Positions 1 to 7,184 are shown, counted from the first letter of the stretch. The stretch is 24,190 nucleotides of DNA from Parvularcula sp039033795 (GCA_039033795.1 JBCCBY010000008.1:1-24190), one strand, 5' to 3'. Translations and numbers: made by a program. The notes: generated from the letters alone by a model not told the origin.

Positions 1-363
1 ATAGAGCTTCGTGCAGTCATGGCGCTTTGCCCGTTTGCCGATCGGAATGACAACCCGGCCATAAACGGCCGCACTGTCACGCTGATAAAAGTCCTGGCTC
101 TGCAGCACGCCGACGTCGAGATAAGGGCCACCCGACGCAATGGCTGTCTGGCAGCTTGTTCCATCGGCACCGCGGACAATATCCTGCCCCGTTGTCATTG
201 GCGCGTTGGGAAGGTTCACGCTGTTTTGATTGAACACAGAGCTTTGTGATGGAACGACAATTGGCTGCCCGCTCTGGGTCACCTCTTGCTGCGCGGCGGC
301 GCTGCCCAAGGCGGCGGCACAGACGGCTAGTAATTGCGGTGCACGACGCGATACCGCCCGCAT
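1..363 (-). CDS. Secreted protein of unknown function, 3' part outside window
   Basis: Reading leftward from an ATG at 363-361, the frame stays open to the window edge, giving at least 121 residues. The N-terminus (MRAVSRRAPQLLAVCAAALG followed by SAAAQ) looks like a Sec signal peptide. The mature part begins Gln/Ser/Asn-rich. It then has a conserved-looking segment, YLDVGVLQSQDF, followed by AVYGRVVIPIGK and a basic stretch with DCTKLY. Two cysteines are visible in the mature part. The start lies inside the 3' end of the chaperone-like gene (37-base overlap in another frame), so the two are probably translationally coupled. I do not recognise the family. The operon context (fimbrial-like subunit, chaperone-like protein) suggests an envelope or surface-fibre role, which is inference only. 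Confidence 0.72.
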   Translation of the reverse strand, partial: MRAVSRRAPQLLAVCAAALGSAAAQQEVTQSGQPIVVPSQSSVFNQNSVNLPNAPMTTGQDIVRGADGTSCQTAIASGGPYLDVGVLQSQDFYQRDSAAVYGRVVIPIGKRAKRHDCTKLY

Positions 364-719
364 ACCTGCCCCCTGACCCCGGCACTCGACTGCCGATAGG
401 GAACCGACGTGGCGCATAGATAGATTGTCCGCTCCTCCTGCCCTTCGAGCGGTAAAACAGCGAGAAGCGACGTCTGTCCCCCAGGCGCGAGAGACAGGCG
501 AGACCGGGTTAGCCGAACAGTGTCAACGACGTTCCAGTCCAAATCGAACGCTTCAATCTCAAATCGCCGCGCCGTGGCGTAGGGGTTACGCAAGGCGGCT
601 CTGACAGCACCAGCCTCCCCAAAGGTGATGATGTCCGCTTCCATTGGCGATATGCTCTGGGCACAAACCGTCTGTGCCATCAGCATCGAAGATAAGAGAA
701 AAGCGGTTACGGAGCGCAT
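327..719 (-). CDS. PapD-like periplasmic chaperone, single-domain
   Basis: A 130-residue protein with a signal peptide (MRSVTAFLLSSMLMAQTVCA, cut near AQ). The mature part resembles the N-terminal immunoglobulin-like domain of fimbrial/SCPU chaperones: SISPMEADI at the start, an 'AVRAALRNPYATARRFEIEAF' type strand pair (positions about 40-60), and a LAPGGQTSLLAVLPL segment like the conserved chaperone G1-strand region. Classical FimC/PapD chaperones have two Ig domains and about 230 residues; this one ends after the first, and no second domain follows in any frame. The ATG overlaps the 3' end of the upstream subunit gene by 13 bases and the stop lies inside the next gene, so it is the middle gene of a coupled operon. 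The chaperone call rests on pattern similarity; a generic Ig-fold envelope protein is possible. Confidence 0.68.
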   Translation of the reverse strand: MRSVTAFLLSSMLMAQTVCAQSISPMEADIITFGEAGAVRAALRNPYATARRFEIEAFDLDWNVVDTVRLTRSRLSLAPGGQTSLLAVLPLEGQEERTIYLCATSVPYRQSSAGVRGQVCGRYRVVHRNY

Positions 720-1177
720 CGGACTGTCGCGGTCAGGGAGTAAGATCCCGCAGAGAAGATGCCCGACGTCTTGGTGGCGTTCGCGTTGACACCAAGCGTT
801 GTGATGCCCGAACCTAAGCTTGTTGGGGTCGCACCATCGACACCCGTCGCAGAGGTCGCGCCGCTGGCATCATAGGTGGTCGAGAACGTGGTGTTCGTGT
901 CTGCGTCGGCAGGGCCCGTGGTAAAAGTGGTGATCGCATCAATGGTCACGTTGAACGACGTACCCGTCGCAGTGATTGTTGCCTGGCCAGCCGAACCGCC
1001 AGTTTCCGTGCTTGCCAACACGGTTCCCGTGCCATTGAGACCGAGTGTGCCGTTGGTGTCGGCCACCACGGTGCAACTGTCCGAGACCGTGCCGTTGAAA
1101 ATGACGTCATCGGTCTGCGCAAAACTTGTACCCGTTGCGAGCAAAAGCACTGGGACAATGCCGAGCTGCTTTTTCAT
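707..1177 (-). CDS. Secreted fimbrial/spore-coat-U-like beta-sandwich protein
   Basis: A 156-residue protein with a clear signal peptide (MKKQLGIVPVLLLATGTSFA, then Q). The mature protein is very rich in Thr, Gly, Ala and Ser, with alternating beta-strand pattern. It has exactly two cysteines, one near the start (SDSCTV) and one near the end (TVRCAP), positioned to close a disulfide as in pilin-like or SCPU/DUF4402 domains. The start is the ATG at 1177 because a good GGAGG lies at 1188-1184, six bases upstream; the frame also has a TTG at 1183 but that would place the ribosome site inside the gene. It heads an operon with a chaperone-like gene, supporting a surface-exposed subunit. The precise family (SCPU versus DUF4402) is not decided by eye. 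Confidence 0.72.
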   Translation of the reverse strand: MKKQLGIVPVLLLATGTSFAQTDDVIFNGTVSDSCTVVADTNGTLGLNGTGTVLASTETGGSAGQATITATGTSFNVTIDAITTFTTGPADADTNTTFSTTYDASGATSATGVDGATPTSLGSGITTLGVNANATKTSGIFSAGSYSLTATVRCAP

Positions 1178-1190
1178 CGCCAACCTCCAA

Positions 1191-1209
1191 AACAGTTTGG
1201 CTAACTGTT
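1191..1209. promoter_or_regulatory. Perfect inverted repeat before the fimbrial-like operon
   Basis: AACAGTT, spacer tggct, AACTGTT: a perfect 7-bp inverted repeat. It sits directly upstream of the GGAGG of the minus-strand fimbrial-like gene and in the divergent region with bdhA. It could be a dimeric repressor operator (TetR-like spacing is plausible) or a hairpin in the mRNA leader. Seen directly; function inferred. Confidence 0.45.
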
Positions 1210-1223
1210 ACGCTATTCGCTTT

Positions 1224-1267
1224 AAGGTTGTGTTGGCGGTAACCTTCGAGATTTCTGGCCTAAGGTT
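1224..1267. promoter_or_regulatory. Repeated AAGGTT hexamers in divergent intergenic region
   Basis: AAGGTT at 1224-1229, its inverse AACCTT at 1241-1246, and AAGGTT again at 1262-1267. All lie between the fimbrial-like operon (minus) and bdhA (plus). They may be part of a binding site for a regulator of either gene; short hexamers can also recur by chance. Confidence 0.22.
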
Positions 1268-1361
1268 AAGAAACGCGAAACCATCAAAGCAGCTTCCCGC
1301 GCTTGGCGTCGATGGCACGAAGCCTTAATGCCGCAACAACGCGATCTTGGAGCACACGCAT

Positions 1362-2153
1362 ATGTTTGATGATCTTCGTGGCCGTAAAGCCGTGATCACA
1401 GGTTCGACCTCAGGCATCGGCCTCGCCTTTGCCGAGGGTTTGGCTGCGCAAGGTGTCGATATCACCCTCAATGGTTTTGGTGACGCCGACGAGATTGAAA
1501 GCAACCGTGCACGGATCGCCGGTGAATACGGTGTTGACGTCCGCTATGATGGCGCTGACATGACCAAACGGGCGGAGATCCAAGGTCTTGTTCGTGGTGC
1601 TGAAGCTGCCCATGGCCAGGTCGACATTCTCATCAACAACGCAGGTATCCAGAAAGTGGGTCCGGTTGATGAGTATGATGACGACACATGGGATCGCATC
1701 ATCGCCATCAACCTGACATCGAACTTTGATACGATTAAGGCGGCACTTCCAGGTATGAAAAAGCGCGGGTTTGGGCGAATAATCAATGTTGCCTCCGCCC
1801 ACGGATTGGTTGCCTCACCATTTAAGGCAGCCTATGTCGCCGCAAAACACGGCGTGGTTGGGCTCACCAAGACGGTTGGTATCGAAGCCGCAGAGTTTGG
1901 CGTCACCTGCAACGCGATCTGCCCGGGCTACACTCTCACGCCCCTCGTCGAGGCGCAACTTGCTGATACCGCCAAAGCACGCGGCATGACCGAAGAAGAG
2001 GTCAAGGAAAAGGTCATGCTGGCTGAACAACCCACCAAGCAGTTTGTCACCTATGAGAACCTCGTTGGCATGCTGATCTACCTTTGCTCGAACGCTGGCT
2101 CCGGAGCGACGGGCTATCCGTTTGCGGTCGACGGCGGCTGGGTTGCCCACTGA
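1362..2153 (+). CDS. bdhA: 3-hydroxybutyrate dehydrogenase (SDR family)
   Basis: A 263-residue classical short-chain dehydrogenase, the usual length for D-3-hydroxybutyrate dehydrogenase, which interconverts 3-hydroxybutyrate and acetoacetate with NAD in PHB/ketone-body breakdown. Seen: NAD motif TGSTSGIG (13-20), NNAG (92-95), and the catalytic tetrad N117, S145, Y158, K162 (Y-x3-K). The substrate-loop and C-terminal pattern (AICPGYTLTPLVE, EQPTKQFVTYE, the GYPFAVDGGW end) is typical of BdhA rather than a generic ketoreductase. The ATG at 1362 is chosen because TTGGAG (1347-1352) makes a good ribosome site nine bases upstream; a TTG start at 1347 would consume it. The stop overlaps the start of the patatin-like gene (TGATG), indicating one operon. 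Confidence 0.93.
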   Translation: MFDDLRGRKAVITGSTSGIGLAFAEGLAAQGVDITLNGFGDADEIESNRARIAGEYGVDVRYDGADMTKRAEIQGLVRGAEAAHGQVDILINNAGIQKVGPVDEYDDDTWDRIIAINLTSNFDTIKAALPGMKKRGFGRIINVASAHGLVASPFKAAYVAAKHGVVGLTKTVGIEAAEFGVTCNAICPGYTLTPLVEAQLADTAKARGMTEEEVKEKVMLAEQPTKQFVTYENLVGMLIYLCSNAGSGATGYPFAVDGGWVAH

Positions 2154-3160
2154 TGGCAAGTCCACGTAAGCAGATCAACCTCGCATTACAGGGCGGCGGT
2201 GCACACGGAGCGTTTACATGGGGCGTGTGTGACCGATTGCTTGAGAGTCAGCAGATTCATCTGAACGCCATCACCGCGACATCGGCTGGTGCCATGAACG
2301 CTGCGGTGATCGCCTATGGGATTCATCTGGGCGACGATCAGGGAGGCCGCGATAAGCTTGATGAGTTTTGGGAAGAGGTCAGCAAGCTGTCGAACCCCTT
2401 CGACCTTCCCTTTGGAGGTCTGCAAGGTTTTTGGTCCCACCAGGCGATGTCGGCGGCGACAAAGACATTCTCGCCCTACCAGCTCAACCCGATGAACTGG
2501 AACCCACTAAAAGACCTGATTGAGCGACTGGTCGATTTCGACGCTTTGCAACGTTGTAACAAGATCAAGCTTTTCATCAGTGCAACGAATGTCCGCTCAG
2601 GCAAAGTCCGCGTGTTTGATGGCGATGAGGTTTGCAGCAATGCGGTGATGGCATCCGCCTGCTTGCCGCAACTCTTCCAAGCGGTGGAGATCGATGGCGA
2701 AGCCTATTGGGACGGCGGGTATATGGGTAACCCGTCTCTTTGGCCGCTCTTTTACGAGACCGATGTTGAAGATCTCCTGGTCGTTCACATCAACCCCATG
2801 TACCGAGATGATGTACCGATGACCGTGCCGGACATCGACAATCGCCTGAATGAAATTACGTTCAACGCCGCGCTGCTCAAGGAAATGCGAGCAATCTCGT
2901 TCGTCCAAAAGCTCTTGCGTGAAGGATGGTTGAAGGAGGAGTACAAAGATCAGCTATCGGATATTCGGTACCACTCCATTCGCGCCGATGAAATGTTGAA
3001 GGATTTCCCACTTCCCACCAAATACAACACGGATCTGAACTTCCTCAAAGAACTCAAATCCATTGGGCGAGACGCGGCAGATACATGGATCAACCATCAC
3101 TGGGATGACGTTGGCGACAAAAGCAGCTGCGACGTGCGCGACGCGTTTCTTAGAACGTGA
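2153..3160 (+). CDS. Patatin-like phospholipase, DUF3734 type
   Basis: A 335-residue cytoplasmic serine hydrolase of the patatin family. Visible: the oxyanion-hole loop GGGAHG (14-19), nucleophile motif ATSAG with Ser44, and the dyad aspartate in DGG (187-189). The second half (KEMRAISFVQKLL and flanks) resembles the DUF3734 C-terminal extension common in alphaproteobacteria. The canonical G-x-S-x-G has Ala instead of the first Gly (T-A-T-S-A-G). The start is the ATG at 2153, overlapping the bdhA stop; the open frame extends upstream but only inside bdhA. Coupling to bdhA suggests a hydrolase acting in PHB or ketone-body metabolism, perhaps on granule lipid or polymer; that role is inference. 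It ends 2 bp from the convergent gene's stop. Confidence 0.88.
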   Translation: MASPRKQINLALQGGGAHGAFTWGVCDRLLESQQIHLNAITATSAGAMNAAVIAYGIHLGDDQGGRDKLDEFWEEVSKLSNPFDLPFGGLQGFWSHQAMSAATKTFSPYQLNPMNWNPLKDLIERLVDFDALQRCNKIKLFISATNVRSGKVRVFDGDEVCSNAVMASACLPQLFQAVEIDGEAYWDGGYMGNPSLWPLFYETDVEDLLVVHINPMYRDDVPMTVPDIDNRLNEITFNAALLKEMRAISFVQKLLREGWLKEEYKDQLSDIRYHSIRADEMLKDFPLPTKYNTDLNFLKELKSIGRDAADTWINHHWDDVGDKSSCDVRDAFLRT

Positions 3161-3162
3161 CC

Positions 3163-3729
3163 CTAGCCGCCAAAATCGCCGCCCAGGCCCTGGATCTTAT
3201 CCTGGTAGGGACGCAGAGCTTCTTTGTCGGTCTCCGGAACATCGTCGATCGCTTCAGCAAAAAGCTGCGCGCGCCGCATCAGGTCCTGCACGTCTTGCGG
3301 CAGTGCCGATAAGATATCCGATGGCAGATTTCCAATTTGCCGCAAATCCGCCAGATCACTTTCTGAGAAGTTGAGCGCGAACATGGTCGTGGTGATGCGA
3401 TCGCCGAGGTGCCCAAACTCCGACGTCGAGGAAAAACCCTCATCGCGAACCGCCTTTTGGAAGTCACCACCCGCCTGGGGATGCTGGGCGAGCTCGTTCG
3501 AAATCACCGCGAAGAGGTGCAATTGCCCTTGATCATCGATCAGCGTTTCAAGAAGCTCCTGCGGATTGTCCTCGGGCATGTCGATATCGATGTCCGGATA
3601 GCGCTCATCAAGTGCCTCAAGGGTCTCACCCACAGCGATAAACCGCTCAATATTGTGAGCGGTCAAGGGCTCGGCGGCCGACGCCACGCTCCCGGCAAAC
3701 ACCAAGGCAGAAACAAATAACCGCAGCAT
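3163..3729 (-). CDS. Secreted protein of unknown function
   Basis: 188 residues from the ATG at 3729, preceded by an AGGGTGA-type ribosome site. Residues 1-20 (MLRLFVSALVFAGSVASAAE) form a clear signal peptide. The mature part is helical and acidic, with a segment of repeated Asp-Ile (YPDIDIDMPEDN), regions like NELAQHPQAGGDF and HLGDRITTTMFALN, and a Gly-rich end (GLGGDFGG). There are no cysteines and no membrane segment after the signal, so it is probably periplasmic. I do not recognise the family with certainty. The open frame continues upstream to 3798, but that extension is Arg-rich and lies before the signal peptide, so I reject it. Its stop is 2 bp from that of the convergent patatin gene, leaving no room for a terminator between them. 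Confidence 0.78.
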   Translation of the reverse strand: MLRLFVSALVFAGSVASAAEPLTAHNIERFIAVGETLEALDERYPDIDIDMPEDNPQELLETLIDDQGQLHLFAVISNELAQHPQAGGDFQKAVRDEGFSSTSEFGHLGDRITTTMFALNFSESDLADLRQIGNLPSDILSALPQDVQDLMRRAQLFAEAIDDVPETDKEALRPYQDKIQGLGGDFGG

Positions 3730-3872
3730 GATCGTCACCCTCTCGCGTTCCCAGATATTTCGGCGGCGACGGCGAGATATCAATGCCCTGCGCCGCATTT
3801 TGTTGCCGAAGGCCGCGTGACGAAGACCGCGATAAGCCGTAGCGATCGAGCAACGGCAAGGAGAACTTCGCT

Positions 3873-4292
3873 ATGACTGAGCTGCGCCCTACCCTCGCTG
3901 TTGGCGCCGTCGTTATAAAGGGACAGGAGGTCTTGCTGATCAAACGCGGTCGCCAACCGCTCAAAGGACAATGGTCGATACCTGGCGGCAAAGTTGAACA
4001 TGGTGAAACGCTCCATGAAGCGATTGTTCGAGAAGTCGAAGAAGAAACGGGCATTTTATGCGAACCCATTGGGCTGATTGGCGCTTTTGAATCGATGCCG
4101 TCCAGCAAGGCCGATAAACACTATGTCATGGTGGATTATGCGGCGCGTTATGTGAGTGGCGAGGTCACACCAGGGGACGACGCAGCGGAGGCGGTGTTCC
4201 TGCCCCTCGCCGAGGGTCTTTCGCGTGTCGCGTGGGATAAAACCCGTCAGGCGGTGAACGGAGCCCTTCGCTTTTTTGGTGACGAGAGCTGA
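3873..4292 (+). CDS. NUDIX hydrolase
   Basis: A 139-residue NUDIX-fold pyrophosphohydrolase. The full Nudix box is present: G39-x5-E45-x7-R53-E-V-E-E-E-T-G-I61, the magnesium-binding helix that hydrolyses nucleoside-diphosphate-linked substrates. The segment before it (GQWSIPGGK) is also typical. Length fits the MutT/ADP-ribose pyrophosphatase-like small NUDIX class; the actual substrate cannot be read from the sequence. An AAGGAGA lies just upstream of the ATG. The stop overlaps the start of the next gene (TGATG), so the two are co-translated. This NUDIX plus TIGR02301 pairing is, as I recall, common in alphaproteobacteria. Confidence 0.93.
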   Translation: MTELRPTLAVGAVVIKGQEVLLIKRGRQPLKGQWSIPGGKVEHGETLHEAIVREVEEETGILCEPIGLIGAFESMPSSKADKHYVMVDYAARYVSGEVTPGDDAAEAVFLPLAEGLSRVAWDKTRQAVNGALRFFGDES

Positions 4293-4699
4293 TGGCGATT
4301 GCCGGATCAATCCTCGCCTTGTCGATGATCGCTCAAAGCATCACGGGCCAATTGATGGGGCCACCCGAGGCGCATTCTCACTTTGCCAGCCGCCAGGGCG
4401 ATCTTATCCTTCTCGCCCAGCACTTGGGGACGCTGCACAGGTTGGCCCAGGTTTGTCCGCAAACGCGCGAGGGCGACCTCTACCGAGACAGGATGAAACA
4501 GGTCATCGAGGGGGAGAGCCCCCCGCGGTTCACCCGCGAGGCCATGATTGGTGCCTTTAATCGTGGCTTTCGCAGCGCCTCTGCCGAGCACTATTCGTGC
4601 TCCCGTCGCGCGCAACAACGTCTCAGGAATGAGAGTTTTGACGCGCTCAATGTCACCGAACGCCTCTATGCGCCGCTTCGTGTGCGGGTGGATGATTAG
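4292..4699 (+). CDS. TIGR02301-like secreted protein
   Basis: 135 residues; an N-terminal hydrophobic stretch (MAIAGSILALSMIAQSITG) probably acts as a signal peptide or anchor. The core shows the pattern I associate with the TIGR02301 conserved hypothetical family of alphaproteobacteria: LAQHLGTLHRLAQVC, YRDRMKQVIEGE, and AFNRGFR followed later by a second cysteine (HYSCSRRA). The two cysteines could form a periplasmic disulfide. Function is unknown in the family. It overlaps the NUDIX stop by one base and ends 1 bp before the stop of the convergent M23 gene. Confidence 0.82.
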   Translation: MAIAGSILALSMIAQSITGQLMGPPEAHSHFASRQGDLILLAQHLGTLHRLAQVCPQTREGDLYRDRMKQVIEGESPPRFTREAMIGAFNRGFRSASAEHYSCSRRAQQRLRNESFDALNVTERLYAPLRVRVDD

Positions 4700-4700
4700 A

Positions 4701-5636
4701 TCAATTATCGGGCAAGACCATCGGTCCGGCCACCAGTTGCGCGTCAAGCGGCTGACGGTTCCAATTGAGCCCCCAGTGAAGATGGGGCCCCGTCGCTCGA
4801 CCCGTCATGCCGACGGCACCGACGACTTGACCCTTGTTAACAACCTGCCCCGGCCGCACATCCACGCGCGACAAATGCAGCAGGGTCGATTCAAGACCCA
4901 GGCCGTGATCGATAAAGATCGTGCCGCCTTCGAAAAACATGTCAGGCTCAGCCAAGGTGACGATGCCTGACGATGGCGCGCGAATATCTGTTCCTTGAAA
5001 CTCCATTGGCGTCACGCCGGGAGGCGCTGCCACATCGACACCGGAATGCGGCCGACGGGGCGAGCCGTTGTAAATCCGGCGCGACCCAAACACGCCGCTG
5101 ATGCGACCCTGCACGGGCCAATCAAATCCCGCCCGCCAGTAAGCTGTCTGCGCGACGTTCTCTCGCGCTGCATTTTTCAGGTCCCGCTCCTCAGCGATCT
5201 GCGCCAGGTCCTCGGGCGAGTAAGGATTGACCTTTGTGTCGTCCGCGATCGTGATCCGGCTTTCTGGAAATTCGCGTCCTTCAATCTCGAGCGTACGAGC
5301 CGCGGTCGTGCCATCCGGGAAGACCACCCGAAGCTCAGCGCCGCCCTCATGGTCGCGACCGAAACCAACAAGGAAATGACCATCCCGATCGACCTCGATC
5401 AGCTTGCCGTCGAGGAAAGCTTCGCTGCCAGGTTCTGTCCGCCAGAAGGTCAGCCCGCCTTGCGTCAACCGACCGCGCTCGAGAACGAAGGTGGGGCCCA
5501 TGTCGGTGAATTCAGGCAGCTCAGCGATCGATTCTGCTGCTGCCTGGTCGTTCGAGGGATTAAGGTTGGGGGGAGGCTGATCCGCCGCACTCGCACAGGC
5601 TGCCAACGCGATCACCAGAAAAGAAGCACGCCACAT
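4701..5636 (-). CDS. M23 (LytM) peptidase lipoprotein
   Basis: 311 residues. The N-terminus MWRASFLVIALAAC carries a lipobox with Cys14, so it is a predicted lipoprotein facing the periplasm. The C-terminal peptidase domain (about 175-300) has the zinc ligands H197 and D201 (HSGVD) and the HLH motif H285/H287 (GPHLHWG). It therefore looks like an active glycyl-glycine or DD-endopeptidase of the LytM type that cleaves peptidoglycan cross-links, not a degenerate EnvC/NlpD-type activator. The region before the domain is a beta-rich linker. The start at 5636 is favoured by an AGGGAGAGGG just upstream and by the lipobox; the longer frame to 5723 overlaps the DUF2093 gene. One base separates it from the DUF2093 stop, so they form an operon. 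Confidence 0.92.
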   Translation of the reverse strand: MWRASFLVIALAACASAADQPPPNLNPSNDQAAAESIAELPEFTDMGPTFVLERGRLTQGGLTFWRTEPGSEAFLDGKLIEVDRDGHFLVGFGRDHEGGAELRVVFPDGTTAARTLEIEGREFPESRITIADDTKVNPYSPEDLAQIAEERDLKNAARENVAQTAYWRAGFDWPVQGRISGVFGSRRIYNGSPRRPHSGVDVAAPPGVTPMEFQGTDIRAPSSGIVTLAEPDMFFEGGTIFIDHGLGLESTLLHLSRVDVRPGQVVNKGQVVGAVGMTGRATGPHLHWGLNWNRQPLDAQLVAGPMVLPDN

Positions 5637-5637
5637 C

Positions 5638-5862
5638 TTAAAAGCCCTCTCCCTTAGCATGCGCGTCATCACGCGCCTTGTTGGCCGCCGCTGCATCGAC
5701 ATAGGCTTCTTGTCGATCGACACTCCAATACCTCAATGAATTCAGAGGAATAGCGGTGTTTGTCACGGCGCATCGGACAAACCGGCCAGGGCGCATCACG
5801 TCGAAATCAGAATCCAAATAGCGGAGAACCGCCTCGCCGCCGCCGGCCGAAAAGTCGTTCAT
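5638..5862 (-). CDS. DUF2093 domain protein
   Basis: A 74-residue protein matching the DUF2093 pattern: VLRYLDSDFDVMRPGRFVRC, then AVTNTAIPLNSLRYWSV and RQEAYVDA. The family is small, alphaproteobacterial and uncharacterised; the two invariant-looking blocks FVRCAV and LRYWSVxRQE are both here. The ATG at 5862 follows GAGGCG. An open frame runs further upstream to 6069 but has an Arg/Ser-rich, low-quality composition and overlaps the divergent atpI promoter region, so the short form is chosen. It lies 1 nt before the M23 lipoprotein. I recall this pair as conserved neighbours, which hints at a link to the cell envelope. Confidence 0.87.
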   Translation of the reverse strand: MNDFSAGGGEAVLRYLDSDFDVMRPGRFVRCAVTNTAIPLNSLRYWSVDRQEAYVDAAAANKARDDAHAKGEGF

Positions 5863-5929
5863 AAGACGCCTCGTAACCGCGCTGGCTGAAAACGGAAACC
5901 TTTCTCTTCTCCGCATGCTCATCCTGGCG

Positions 5930-5958
5930 TTGACCCGAGCCTGGGGCAGGATTAGAGG
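5930..5958 (+). promoter_or_regulatory. Candidate sigma-70 promoter for the atp operon
   Basis: TTGACC at 5930-5935 (five of six -35 bases) is followed after 17 bases by TAGAGG (three of six -10 bases) at 5953-5958, about 50 bases before the atpI start. It lies in the only gap between divergent DUF2093 and atpI. The -10 match is weak. Confidence 0.3.
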
Positions 5959-6007
5959 GCGCGGCGAAATCCTTCGCGGCGCAAACTTCATCGGTGCCGA
6001 CGGCCTC

Positions 6008-6328
6008 ATGAGCGACGAAGACAACGATCGGCGCTCCGACCTCGACAAGCTTGGCGAACGACTGGCCAAGGCTCGTGGAGAGGAGACAAAGCCCGAACCC
6101 GCGTTGTCACCCGGCGCTTCGGCAGGGGACGGCCTGCGGGTCGCGGTGGAATTTGTGGTGTCGGTCCTGGTGGGAACCGGGCTCGGCTACGCGATCGGCA
6201 GCGTCTTGGGCGCGCCGATCATTGGATTGGTGTTGGGCATGCCCTTCGGCTTCGCGGCGGGTTTGCGCACGGTGTATCGCGGGATGACCGCGGGTGAGAA
6301 AGGACAGGCTCCCGATGGGGATGACTGA
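6008..6328 (+). CDS. atpI: ATP synthase assembly protein I (AtpI/F0F1 subunit I)
   Basis: 106 residues. The hydrophilic, charged N-terminus (MSDEDNDRRSDLDKLGERLA) is followed by two membrane helices (about 45-65 and 70-90) with Gly-rich packing (GTGLGYAIGSVLGAPIIG). This is the AtpI/AtpZ layout. AtpI helps assemble the c-ring of the Fo sector and is the usual first gene of alphaproteobacterial Fo operons. The ATG at 6008 gives the normal family N-terminus; a longer frame from 5915 exists but runs through the promoter region. No strong ribosome site is visible before the start. It overlaps atpB by 14 bases. Confidence 0.88.
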   Translation: MSDEDNDRRSDLDKLGERLAKARGEETKPEPALSPGASAGDGLRVAVEFVVSVLVGTGLGYAIGSVLGAPIIGLVLGMPFGFAAGLRTVYRGMTAGEKGQAPDGDD

Positions 6329-7133
6329 CACGCTCCTGAGTTATCTGTTCGGCCTTTATGCGGCCGGCCCGATGGACCAATTCATTGTGAAAACGATCAT
6401 CCCGTTTTCCTTTGGTGAGACGGATATCTCCTTCACCAACGCGTCCTTCTGGATGATGATCGGTGTTCTGACGGCGCTTGGGTTTTTCACGCTGGCCACC
6501 AAGCGGTTGGCGCTCATCCCGGGCGGCATGCAGTCCATGGGCGAGATGGCCTATGAGTTCATTGCCAACATGGTCCGGGACACGCTCGGGGATGAAGGCC
6601 GCGTCTTCTTCCCCTTCGTCTTCACGCTTTTCACCTTCATCTTTTTGAGCAATCTGCTCGGCCTTTTGCCCGCTATCCCGGGGACACCGTCAGCGGTGCA
6701 CACCTTTACCCCGACAAGCCACATTATCGCGACCTTCACCCTGGCGCTTTTGAGCTTCGGTCTCGTGGTGGTCTATGGCCTGTTCAAGCACGGGCTTGGG
6801 TTTCTCAGCATCTTTGCGCCGTCGGGTGTTCCTCTGTGGCTGATGCCGTTGATTGTCCCCATTGAGATTATTTCGTTTCTTTCGCGACCAGTGAGCCTCG
6901 CTGTCCGTCTCTTCGCCAACATGCTCGCGGGTCACGTTGTGCTTAAAGTTTTTGCGGGTTTCGTTGGCACACTGCTCACCGCTGGCGGCGTTCTTTCGGT
7001 GATCTCGATCGTTCCGCTTTTTGGGATCGTCGCGGTCTTCCTTCTCGAATTCCTGGTGGCATTCCTCCAGGCCTTCGTCTTCACCATCCTCACCTGCATC
7101 TATCTCAAGGATGCACTTCACCCTCACCACTAG
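6315..7133 (+). CDS. atpB: ATP synthase Fo subunit a
   Basis: 272 residues, five to six membrane helices. Subunit a forms the two proton half-channels against the c-ring. The invariant arginine is present in LAVRLFANMLAGH (equivalent of E. coli Arg210), with the usual PVSLAVRLF context. The ATG at 6315 is chosen because AAAGGA (6298-6303) lies about 11 bases upstream; a further ATG at 6321 and a GTG at 6294 are possible starts. It overlaps the end of atpI and precedes atpE by 51 bases. The neighbours confirm the Fo operon. Confidence 0.95.
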   Translation: MGMTDTLLSYLFGLYAAGPMDQFIVKTIIPFSFGETDISFTNASFWMMIGVLTALGFFTLATKRLALIPGGMQSMGEMAYEFIANMVRDTLGDEGRVFFPFVFTLFTFIFLSNLLGLLPAIPGTPSAVHTFTPTSHIIATFTLALLSFGLVVVYGLFKHGLGFLSIFAPSGVPLWLMPLIVPIEIISFLSRPVSLAVRLFANMLAGHVVLKVFAGFVGTLLTAGGVLSVISIVPLFGIVAVFLLEFLVAFLQAFVFTILTCIYLKDALHPHH

Positions 7134-7155
7134 TTTCTAACCACCGCAGCAAGAT

Positions 7156-7170
7156 GGGGCCGATGGCCCC
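7156..7170 (+). other. GC-rich hairpin just upstream of atpE ribosome site
   Basis: GGGGCC, loop GAT, GGCCCC: a perfect 6-bp stem with a 3-base loop. It is followed four bases later by AAGGAG and then the atpE ATG at 7185. There is no T-run, so it is not a terminator. Placement suggests a translational or mRNA-stability element that raises c-subunit output relative to subunit a (E. coli uses an upstream enhancer for the same purpose). Function is inference. Confidence 0.5.
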
Positions 7171-7184
7171 CACAAGGAGTAATC

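Noticed and set aside
2084..2152. N-terminal extension of the patatin-like protein inside bdhA
   Set aside because: Composition is that of an out-of-frame bdhA shadow; the coupled ATG at 2153 fits the family start.
5638..6069. A 143-residue version of the DUF2093 protein
   Set aside because: The extra N-terminus is Arg/Ser-rich and covers the atpI promoter region; the family is short and starts at 5862.
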